A DNA stretch of 32,388 nucleotides from Streptococcus rubneri. GTDB lineage: Bacteria > Bacillota > Bacilli > Lactobacillales > Streptococcaceae. A program made the position numbers and the translations under genes. This document shows, piece by piece, positions 8,039-20,000 of the stretch. How positions within the stretch are numbered: the stretch's first letter is position 1; every line of letters begins with the position of its first letter. The notes under the pieces are model-generated. The model was not told where the DNA came from, ran no database searches, and saw only the letters and a program-made list of their open reading frames with translations. The stretch covers positions 1,472,365 through 1,504,752 of the forward strand of contig NZ_SRRP01000001.1 in the NCBI RefSeq assembly GCF_004785935.1, given 5' to 3'.

Positions 8039-11000
8039 TTAGTCTTCATTTTTCTTGCGTCTTGCAAGACCTGCAAGTCCAACCATACCAAGGGCAGCAC
8101 CTAACAAGGCAGCAGTAACTGATTGTTCCTCACCAGTTTCAGGAAGTGCTGGAGCTGGTGGAGTTGTTGGTGTTGGCGGTGTTGGCGGTGTTGGTGGTGT
8201 TGTTGGTGGTGTTGGTGGTGTATTTGGCGGTGTTGTTGGTGGTGTTGGTGGTGTATTTGGCGGTGTTGTTGGTGGTGTTGGCGGAATAACAGTGTTGTTA
8301 AACTCTGTATCTTCTGGCAACTGAGTAACAGCCGTCAATACTTTACCGTCTTTATTAATCATAATACCCACAGTAGCAACCATCTTATCGTATTCAACGC
8401 TAGAATCTGTGCCACGAATTTCTTCTACATGGTAGAGATGAGTTCCTTCTTCACCACGCTTGAATTCAAGTGCTGAGAATTGGATCTTACCAGCAGCATC
8501 ATTGGTTACGGTTTCGATCACATTTCCTTTTTCGTCCTTAAGAACGAAGCTGAATTCACCAGCCTTCAACTCACGACCTTCCAATTTCTTAGTAAATTGG
8601 AATTGAACCTTAACTGGAATGTTGACTACACGTTTTTCAGTTGGTTTTTCTGGTTTTTCTACAGACTTCTTAGTTGGATCGTATTGGTGTACGATTTGTG
8701 AAGCTGTATTTTCGATATCCACACCCTCTTGAGCAGATTGTTTAATTTCTGCAGGGATTTCAAACTTGTAGTAACGTCCGAAGGCCAACTTAGTTGTGTC
8801 GATGACTTGTGTATTTTCTGCGTCTCCAAGTGACTTAGTCAAGTCCGCTTTAGAAGTTGCAGTAATCACACCGTTTTCAACCTTGATATCAAACTTAGCT
8901 GTTACATCTTCTCCTGTTACAGAGTCGTATGCCTTAATATCAGCTCCGTTGACATTCAAGTTTGCACTGTCATATTTATCTGTAACACCAACAGATTGAA
9001 TATTGTGTGCTTCAGTGAATTTAGTTGTATCCAACCATACTTGGTAGTATACTTTATCACCCTTCTTGAGTGTCTTCGTATTGATATTTTGAGCTTCGTT
9101 GTTTGCAGTACCGTCCGCATAAGGATTTGCGTTTGTATCCGCAACCTTATCCTTCAACTCACTATCATCGTCGAGAAGTTTAGTTCCTGTAAGATCGAAT
9201 TTAGATTCGTTCAGGATGTATTTCTCTGGGTTGAATTCTGGAGTTTCTGGTGGGCGAACTGTATTGTTGAATTCTTTATCTGCTGGATCCGTTACCTTAG
9301 TAAGGAGAGCTTTCGCTGTTCCATCATGAGATACCTCAACTGTTACAACTGCTTTCATCGTGTCATAAGTAACTGTTGCATCAGTTCCTTTAACTTCTTC
9401 TACAGTATAGTTGTAAGTACCTTCTTGACCCTTCTTGAATTCAAGAGCTGAGAACTTAACGTTACCAGATGCATCGTTCTTCACAGTTTCAAGAGTCTTA
9501 CCATCTTTATCCTTAAGAACAAAGCTGAATTCGTTAGCTTTAAGCTCACGGCCTTCCATACGTTTAGTGAAGTTGAATTCAACTGAAACAGGGATATTCA
9601 CAACACGTTTTTCAGTTGGTTTGTTTGGTTTCTTCACTGACTTGCTTGTTGGATCGTATTGGTGTACGATTTGAGCTGCAGTGTTTTCAATATCCGCACC
9701 ACCTTTAACAGTTTCTTTCACTGTTGCTGGGATGTCGAACTTGTAGTAACGTCCAAAGGCAAACTTAGTTGTGTCGATGACTGGAGTATTTTCTGCGTCT
9801 CCAAGTGACTTAGTCAAGTCCGCTTTAGAAGTTGCAGAGATCACACCATTTTCAACCTTGATATCAAACTTAGCTGTTACATCTTCGCCTGTTACAGAGT
9901 CGTAAGCTTTGATGTTTGCAACATTGATATCCACCTTATCCTCTTCGTAGTCATCTGAGATTCCTACTGATTGGATATTGTGAGCTTCAGTGAATTTCGT
10001 TGTATCCAACCATACTTGGTAAACAACCTTATCGCCACGGTTCACTGTCTTGGTGTTGATGTTCGCTGCTTCATTATTATCAGCTTTATCAGCGTAAGGA
10101 TTTGTGTTTGTATCCACAACCTTGTCTGCCAACTCTTTATCATCATCAAGGAGTAACTTACCAGTAAGGTCGAATTTCTCAGCGTTCAAGATGTATTTCT
10201 CTGGATTGAACTCTGGAGTTTCTGGAGGTGTTACACGGTTGTTGAACTCTTTATCCGCTGGATCTGTTACGTTAGTGATGAGAGCTTTCGCTGTTCCGTC
10301 ATGTTTAACTTCTACAGTTACTACTGCTTTCATCGCATCATAAGTGACCGTTCCGTCAGTACCTTTGACTTCTTCAACTGTGAACTTGTGTTCGCCTACT
10401 TGTTCTTTCTTGAATTCAAGTTTAGAGAACTTAACGTTACCAGATGCATCGTTGCTTACAGTTTCAACAACTTTACCTTCTGAATCTTTCAATACGAAGC
10501 TGAATTCGTTCGCTTTCAATTCACGTCCTTCTAAACGTTTAGTGAAGTTGAATTCTACTTGTACTGGTACGCTGTTTACACGTTTTTCAGTTGGTTTGTT
10601 TGGTTTTTCAACAGTCTTGCTTACTGGGTTGTAGTAGTTGACTACTTGAGCCGCAGTATTTTCGATATCTACTCCGCCTTTAACATCCGCTTTAACAGTT
10701 GCTGGAATATCAAACTTGTAGTAACGTCCGAATTCGAATTTAGTTGTGTCAATGATTTGAGTGTTTTCTGCGTCGCCAAGTGACTTAGTGAAGCCATCTT
10801 TAAGGGTTGCAGTAATCACACCATTGTTCACAGCGATATCGAATTTAGCTGTTACATCCGCACCAGTCTTACCATCGTATGCTTTAATAGCTGAAGCTTC
10901 AACGTCGACTTTTGCCTCATCGTAGTCATCTGTGATTCCTACTGATTGGATGTTGTCCTTGTTAGCTGCGTCAAATTTAGTTGTATCCAACCATACTTGG

Positions 11001-14000
11001 TAAACAAGTTTTTGACCTGGTTTAACTGATTTAGTATTGATATTCGCTGCTTCGTTATTAGATGCATCGTCCGCATATGGGTTCGCATTGGTATCTGCGA
11101 CCTTGTCTGCCAACTCTTTATCATCATCTAATAATGAAGTTCCAGTTAAATCAAATTCTTTTTCGTTCAGAACATATTTTTCTGGATTGAATTCTGGAGT
11201 TTCTGGAGGAGTTACACGGTTGTTAAATTCTTTATCCGCAATGTTGCCTACAGTCGCGATCAGAACTTTAGCTGTTCCGTCGTGTTTCACTGTAACTGTT
11301 ACATTCGCTTTCATTGTGTCGTATGTAACGGTTGCGTCGCTTCCTTTAACTTCTTCTACTGTGTAGTTGTGAATGCCTTCTTGGCCTTTCTTGAACTCAA
11401 GTTTAGAGAACTTAACGTTACCTGATGCATCGTTCTTCACAGTTTCAAGAGTTGTACCTTCTGAATCTTTAAGAACGAAGCTGAATTCGTTCGCTTTCAA
11501 TTCACGGCCTTCCAAACGTTTAGTGAAGTTGAATTCCACTTCAACTGGTACGTTGTTTACACGTTTTTCAGTTGGTTTTTCAGGTTTTTCAACTTTCTTA
11601 GTGGTTGGGTTGTAGTAGTTAACTACTTGAGCCGCAGTATTTTCAATATCCACACCACCAGGTACATCAGCTTTCACTGTTGTTGGGATGTCGAACTTGT
11701 AGTAACGGCCGAAGGCGAATTTAGTTGTGTCGATCACTTGTGTGTTTTCTGTGTCGCCAAGTGACTTAGTGAAGCCATCTTTAAGGGTTGCAGTGATTAC
11801 ACCGTTGTTCACAGCGATATCGAATTTAGCTGTTACATCATCGCCAGTTACTGAATCGTAAGCTTTGATCTTAGTAGAATCAAGATCCAACTTAGTTTCA
11901 TCGTAGTCATCTGAGATTCCTACTGATTGGATGTTGTCCTTGTTAGCTGCGTCGAATTTAGTTGTATCCAACCATACTTGGTAAACCAACTTGTCGCCAC
12001 GTTTCACAGTCTTGGTATTCAAGTTTTGAGCTTCGTTGTTTGATGCATCGTCCGCATATGGGTTCGCATTGGTATCTGCGACCTTGTCTGCCAACTCTTT
12101 ATCATCATCAACGAGCTTGTCACCAGTGATATCGAATTTCTCTTCAGAAACAACGTATTTCTCTGGTTGGAACTTAGGTTCTTCTGGAGGAGTTACACGG
12201 TTGTTAAATTCTTTATCCGCAATGTTGCCTACAGTCGCGATCAGAACTTTAGCTGTTCCGTCGTGTTTCACTGTAACTGTTACATTCGCTTTCATTGTGT
12301 CGTATGTAACGGTTGCGTCGCTTCCTTTAACTTCTTCTACTGTGTAGTTGTGTACGCCTTCTTGACCTTTCTTGAATTCAAGTTTAGAGAACTTAACGTT
12401 ACCTGATGCATCGTTCTTCACAGTTTCAAGAGTTGTACCTTCTGAATCTTTAAGTACGAAGCTGAATTCGTTCGCTTTAAGTTCACGGCCTTCCAAGCGT
12501 TTAGTGAAGTTGAATTCCACTTCAACTGGTACGTTGTTTACACGTTTTTCAGTTGGTTTGCTTGGTTTTTCAACTTTCTTAGTGGTTGGGTTGTAGTAGT
12601 TTACAACTTGAGCCGCAGTATTTTCGATATCCACACCACCAGGAACATCAGCTTTCACTGTTGTTGGGATGTCGAACTTGTAGTAACGTCCGAAGGCGAA
12701 TTTAGTTGTGTCAATGATTTGTGTGTTTTCTGTGTCGCCAAGTGACTTAGTGAAGCCATCTTTAAGGGTTGCAGTGATTACACCGTTGTTCACAGCGATA
12801 TCGAATTTAGCTGTTACATCATCGCCAGTTACTGAATCGTAAGCTTTGATCTTAGTAGAATCAAGATCCAACTTAGTTTCATCGTAGTCATCTGAGATTC
12901 CTACTGATTGGATATTGTCTTTGTTGCTTGCGTCAAATTTAGTTGTATCCAACCATACTTGGTAAACCAACTTGTCGCCACGTTTCACAGTCTTGGTATT
13001 CAAGTTTTGAGCTTCGTTGTTTGATGCATCGTCCGCATATGGGTTCGCATTGGTATCTGCGACCTTGTCTGCCAACTCTTTATCATCATCAACGAGCTTG
13101 TCGCCAGTGATATCGAATTTCTCTTCAGAAACAACGTATTTCTCTGGTTGGAACTTAGGTTCTTCTGGAGGAGTTACACGGTTGTTAAATTCTTTATCCG
13201 CAATGTTGCCTACAGTCGCGATCAGAACTTTAGCTGTTCCGTCGTGTTTCACTGTAACTGTTACATTCGCTTTCATTGTGTCGTATGTAACGGTTGCGTC
13301 GCTTCCTTTAACTTCTTCTACTGTGTAGTTGTGTACGCCTTCTTGACCTTTCTTGAATTCAAGTTTAGAGAACTTAACGTTACCTGATGCATCGTTCTTC
13401 ACAGTTTCAAGAGTTGTACCTTCTGAATCTTTAAGTACGAAGCTGAATTCGTTCGCTTTAAGTTCACGGCCTTCCAAGCGTTTAGTGAAGTTGAATTCCA
13501 CTTCAACTGGTACGTTGTTTACACGTTTTTCAGTTGGTTTGCTTGGTTTTTCAACTTTCTTAGTGGTTGGGTTGTAGTAGTTTACAACTTGAGCCGCAGT
13601 ATTTTCGATATCCACACCACCAGGAACATCAGCTTTCACTGTTGTTGGGATGTCGAACTTGTAGTAACGTCCGAAGGCGAATTTAGTTGTGTCAATGATT
13701 TGTGTGTTTTCTGCGTCGCCAAGTGACTTAGTGAAGCCATCTTTAAGGGTTGCAGTGATCACACCGTTGTTCACAGCGATATCGAATTTAGCTGTTACAT
13801 CATCGCCAGTTACTGAATCGTAAGCTTTGATCTTAGTAGAATCAAGATCCAACTTAGTTTCATCGTAGTCATCTGAGATTCCTACTGATTGGATATTGTC
13901 TTTGTTGCTTGCGTCAAATTTAGTTGTATCCAACCATACTTGGTAAACCAACTTGTCGCCACGTTTCACAGTCTTGGTATTCAAGTTTTGAGCTTCGTTG

Positions 14001-17000
14001 TTTGATGCATCGTCCGCATATGGGTTCGCATTGGTATCTGCGACCTTGTCTGCCAACTCTTTATCATCATCAACGAGCTTGTCGCCTGTGATATCGAATT
14101 TCTCTTCAGAAACAACGTATTTCTCTGGTTGGAACTTAGGTTCTTCTGGAGGACGAACAGTATTGTTGAACTCTTTATCAGCAGGATCTGTCACATTTGT
14201 GATCAAGGCTTTCGCTGTACCATCATGACGAACTTCAACTGTAACAACAGCTTTCATTGTATCGTATGTAACAGTTGCGTCGCTTCCTTTAACTTCTTCT
14301 ACTGTGTAGTTGTAGGTACCTTCTTGACCCTTCTTGTATTTAAGGGCAGTGACAGTTTCACCAGCTTTATTGGTGTAATCCACTGGAGCAAACTTGATCT
14401 TACCAGCTGCATCGTTGGTTGCAGTTGCAATTACAACATTGTCGCTGTCTTTCAACTCGAATGTGAATTCGCCAGCTTTAAGGTCGCGACCTTCCAATTT
14501 CTTAGTGAAGTTAAATTCAACTGAGATTGGAACACTGTTTACACGTTTTTCAGTTGGTTTGTTTGGTTTTTCAACAGTCTTGCTTACTGGGTTGTAGTAG
14601 TTAACAACTTGTGCTGCTTTGTTTTCGATATCTGCACCAGCTACAACATCGTCTTTCACTGTTGCCGGGATATCAAATTTATAGTAGCGTCCAAATTCGA
14701 ATTTAGTCGTGTCAATGATTTGAGTGTTTTCAGCGTCGCCAAGTGACTTAGTGAAGCCATCCTTAAGGTTAGCTGTCAGAACACCATTGTTATCAGAGAT
14801 ATCGAATTTAGTCGTAACATCTACACCAGTAACTGAATCGTAAACCTTGATATCTGAAGCATTAACAGTCAATTTATCCTTGTCGTAGTTATCTGTGATT
14901 CCTACTGTTTGGATATTGTCTTTGTTAGCTGCGTCAAATTTAGTTGTATCCAACCATACTTGGTAGTAAAGTTTTTGACCACGTTCAACTGGTTTCGTAT
15001 TCAAGTTTTCATCTTCGTTGTTGGCAGTTGTGTCGACATATGGGTTTGTATTTGTTTCGCCATATTTATCTGTCAATTCAGAATCGTCATCAACGAGCTT
15101 AGTACCTGTGATATCGAATTTCGCTTTAGAAACAACGTATTTCTCTGGTTGGAACTTAGGTTCTTCCGGAGGAGTTACACGGTTGTTGAATTCTTTATCG
15201 GCAGGTTCTGTCACGTTTGTGATCAAGGCTTTCGCTGTACCATCATGACTGACTTTAACAGTTACCACTGCAGCCATTGTATCGTAAGTGACAGTTGAAT
15301 CTGTACCCTTAACCTCTGTTACAGTGTAAGTGTACGTACCTTCTTGACCCTTCTGGTATTTAAGGGCAGTGACAGTTTTACCAGCTTTGTTTGTATAGTC
15401 AACTGGAGTGAACTTGAAGTTACCGTTTGCGTCGTTGGTTGCAGTCGCGATCACAACATTTTCGCTGTCTTTCAACTCGAATGTGAATTCGTTAGCTTTC
15501 AGTTCACGACCTTCCAATTTCTTAGTGAAGTTAAATTCAACTGAGATTGGAACATTGTTTACACGTTTTTCAGTTGGTTTTTCAGGTTTTTCAACCTTCT
15601 TAGTCGTTGGGTTGTAGTAGTTAACAACTTGAGCCGCAGTATTTTCGATATCTGCACCAGCTACTACATCGTCTTTCACTGTTGTTGGAATGTCGAACTT
15701 GTAGTAACGTCCAAATGCGAATTTAGTTGTATCGATCACTTGTGTGTTTTCTGCATCGCCAAGTGACTTCGTGAAGCCAGCTTTCAAGTTAGCAGTGATC
15801 ACACCGTTGTTCACAGTAATATCGAATTTATCTGTTACTTCTGCGCCTGTTACAGAGTCATAGGCTTTGATGTCAGCTGTATTAAGATTTAATTTAGCTT
15901 CATCATAGTTATCTGAGATACCTACTGTTTGGATGTTGTCCTTGTTAGCTGCATCAAATTTAGTTGTATCCAACCATACTTGGTAAACCAATTTAGAACC
16001 ACGTTCAACAGTCTTGGTATTCAAGTTTTCTGCTTCGTTGTTTGATGCATCGTCCGCATATGGGTTCGCATTTGTATCTGCGTACTTGTCTGCCAACTCT
16101 CTATCATCGTCAACGAGCTTGTCACCAGTAATATCGTATTTTTCTTTAGAAACAACGTATTTCTCTGGTTGGAACTTAGGTTCTTCTGGTGGTGTTACTG
16201 TATTGTTGAACTCTTTATCAGCAGCATCCGTTACGTTCGCAACGATCGCTTTAGCAGTACCATCATGTGATACCACAACTTTAACAGTAGCAACCATTGT
16301 GTCGTATGTGACAGTTGCATCTGTACCAGGAGTTTCTTCAACTGTGTAGTTGTATGTCTTACCAAGATCATCACGACCGAACTCAAGAGTCTTGAAGACA
16401 ATCTTACCAGCTGCGTCATTCTTCACGCGTTCAACTTCAACACCGTCTTTCTTCAATACGAATTCGAATTCGTTCTCTTGAAGTTCACGGCCTTCCAAAC
16501 GTTTGGTGAAGTTCATTTCCACTGGAACTGGAACACTGTTGACACGTTTTTGTGTAGGTTTTTCTGGTTTTTCAACTGTCTTGCTTACTGGGTTGTAAAC
16601 GTGAACTGTTTGGTTGGCTGTATTTTCAATATCAGCACCAGCTTTAACAGATTCTTTCACAGTTGCTGGAATATCAAATTTATAGTAACGTCCAAATTCG
16701 AACTTAGTGGTATCGATAACAGGAGCGTTTACTTTATCCTTGATAAATGCTTCCTTAGAAGTTGCAGTGATGGTGCCATTTTCAACTTTGATGTCGAATT
16801 TAGCAGTCACTTCTGCACCAGTTACTGAATCGTACGCTTTGATGTCAGATGCGTTAACGTCCAATTTTTCTGCATCGTATGTATCAGATACACCAACGTA
16901 TTGGATGTTGTTAGCTTCAGTAAATTTCGTAGTATCAAGCCATACTTGGTAAACCAATTTAGAACCACGTTTAACTGTCTTAGTATTTAAGTTTTCTGGT

Positions 17001-20000
17001 TCATTGTTAGTTGTCTTGTCTACATATGGATCCGCATTTGTTTCAGTGTACTCATTGCTCAACTCATCGTCGTCATCCATCAACTTGTTACCAGTGATGT
17101 CATATTTCTCTTTAGAAACGACAAATTTTTCTGGTTGGAATTCTGGAGTTTCTGGAGGAGTAACTTTGTTGTTGAATTCTTTATCTGCAGTACCATCAGT
17201 AGCGTTACCATTGGCATCTTTACCACCAGTTGATGTCACGTTTGTAACAGTTGTCAATGAATGACCGTTCTTCGCAACTTCAACAGTCACTGTAGCCTTC
17301 ATTTGGTCGTAAGTCATCCCAAATTCTTTGTCTGCCGGGATAACTTCTTCTACAGTATAAGTATGAGTACCAACTTTCGTGTTATCAAATGACAATTCTG
17401 AGAAGGTAACATTACCGTCAGCATCATTCTGCACAGATTCAACTTCTCTACCAGTTGAATCTTTCAATACGAAGCTGAATTCACCTGCTGCCAATTTACG
17501 TCCAGCCAACTTCTTAGTGAAGTCAAACTTGGTCACAACTGGTGAGACCACATAGTTGTTGAATTCAGTATCTTCTGGCATAGCAACAGCCGCGCTCAAG
17601 ATACCTGTGTCTGCATTCTTAGTTACATTCACTGTAACGACTGCATTCATTGAATCGTAGTCGATGTTTGTATCTGTTCCAGCTACTTCACGTACAGTGT
17701 ATGTATGAGTACCTTCTTTGTCGTAAGAAATCGCGTCGAATTGGATGGTTCCATCAGCCGCATTTTTCTTAGTTTGGATGACATTGCCGTTTTCAAGCAA
17801 TTCAAATGTGAAGGCATCCTTAGTAAGCTCTTTACCTTCCAATTTCTTAGTGAATCGGAATTGAGCATTGGTTGCAGCAGGAGTGAAGGTATTGTTGAAC
17901 TCTGTATCGGTTGGAAGAGCTTTTGTTGCTGTAAGAGCATGACCTGACTTAGTAACTGTGATCGTTACTTCAGCCTTCATTTGGTCATATTCCATACCAG
18001 CTTCTGATCCAGCTACTTCTTCTACAGTGTACTTATGAACACCCACTTGAGTATTGGTAAATGTCAAGGCATCGAATTTCACTTTACCATCAGCATCGTT
18101 TGTCTTAGTTTGAAGGGTATTTCCTTCAGCATCTTTCAATACGAAGCTAAATTCACCATCTTTAAGTTTACGTCCTGCAAGAGCTTTGCTGAAGTCAAAT
18201 TGAGCGGTTACTGGAGCTACTGCATAGTTGTTGAATTCAGTATCTTCTGGCATTGTAACAGATGCGCTCAAAAGACCTGTAGCTGCATTTTTCGTTACAT
18301 CAACTTTTACGACTGCATTCATATCATCGTAGTCGATGTTGGTATCTGTTCCAGCTACTTCACGTACAGTGTACGTATGAGAACCTACTTTATCGTAAGA
18401 AATCGCGTCAAATTGGATAGTTCCATCAGCCGCATTTTTCTTAGTTTGGATGACATTGCCATTTTCAACCAACTCAAATGTGAAGGCATCTGCTGTAAGC
18501 TCTTTACCTTCCAATTTTTTAGTGAACTTGAATTGAGCTTGTGTAGGACCAGGTGTGAAGGTATTGTTGAACTCTGTATCAGATGGAAGCGAGTTAGTCG
18601 CTTTAAGGACATGTCCTTCCTTAGTAACAGTGATGCTCACTTCAGCCTTCATTGTATCGTAAGTCATACCAGCTTCTTTATTTTCTGGAATAACTTCTTC
18701 TACAGTGTACTTGTGAGTACCAACCTGAGTATTATCAAAGGTTAAGTCATCAAAGGCTACAACACCTTCTTTAGTATTTGTCTTGGTTTGAAGAGTCTTA
18801 CCATCTGAATCTTTCAAAACAAAGGTAAATTCACCGGCTTTCAACTCACGACCTGCAAGAGCTTTGCTGAAGTCGAAACGAGTCTTAACTGGAGCAACCG
18901 CAAAGTTGTTGAACTCTGTATCTGAAGGCATTGTAACCTTAGCAGTCAAGATACCAGATGCAGCATCTTTAGTAACGTTAACAGTTACTACTGCATTCAT
19001 ATCATCGTAGTCGATGTTTGTATCTGTTCCAGCTACTTCACGTACAGTATAAGTGTGAGAACCTTCTTTATCGTAAGAAATCGCGTCGAATTGGATAGTT
19101 CCATCAGCCGCATTTTTCTTGGTTTGGATGACGTTACCATTTTCAACCAATTCAAATGTGAAAGCATCCTTAGTAAGCTCTTTCCCTTCCAATTTCTTAG
19201 TAAACTTGAATTGGGCTTGTGTAGCAGCAGGCGTGAAAGTATTGTTGAACTCTGTATCTGAAGGAAGTGTGTTGGTTGCTTTCAGAACGTGACCTTCTTT
19301 AGTAACAGTGATCGTTACTTCTGCCTTCATCGTATCATATTGCATACCTGCTTCAGAACCTTGAACTTCTTCTACAGTATACTTGTGAGTACCAACTTGA
19401 GTATTATTAAAGGTCAAGTCATCAAAGGCAATAACACCTGCTTTGGTATTGGTCTTAGTTTGAAGAGTCTTACCATCTGAATCTTTCAATACAAATGTAA
19501 ATTCGCCTTCTTTCAACTCACGACCTGCAAGAGCTTTCGTAAAGTCAAACTTGGTCTTAACTGGAGCGACAACGTAGTTATTGAAGACCTTATCGTCAGC
19601 ACTTGATTTGAATCCGCCTTCCGCACTGTACTTAACAGATGCTTGCAAATCACCTTTAGCGTTTTCTGTGACAGTAACCGTCATGGTAACAGTCATTTCA
19701 TCGTAGTCAACATTTTTGTCTGAACCTGCATTTTCGGTGATAGTGTATGTATAGGTCCCGACTTTATTGAACGTTAATTTACTAAAGGTCGCTTTACCGT
19801 TTTGGTTTGTGACAGTTTCTTCATAGCCAGGAAGCGATTTGTTTTGTTGATTTTCTTTAATCTTGAAGTTGAATTCGCCATCAACTAGTACACGTCCTCC
19901 CAATTGTTTTTCAACTTCTGGAGTGACTTCAACTGGCTCTTGTTTGACATAGTAATAAACCGGTTGTTTATACGGTGTCAAAGAGTTAAGCAAGTCAACG

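Noticed and set aside
8123-16952. Series of similar plus-strand open frames across the giant adhesin gene
   Set aside because: They are antisense shadows of the domain repeats, including identical copies at 981-bp spacing; no ribosome sites or protein features support them.
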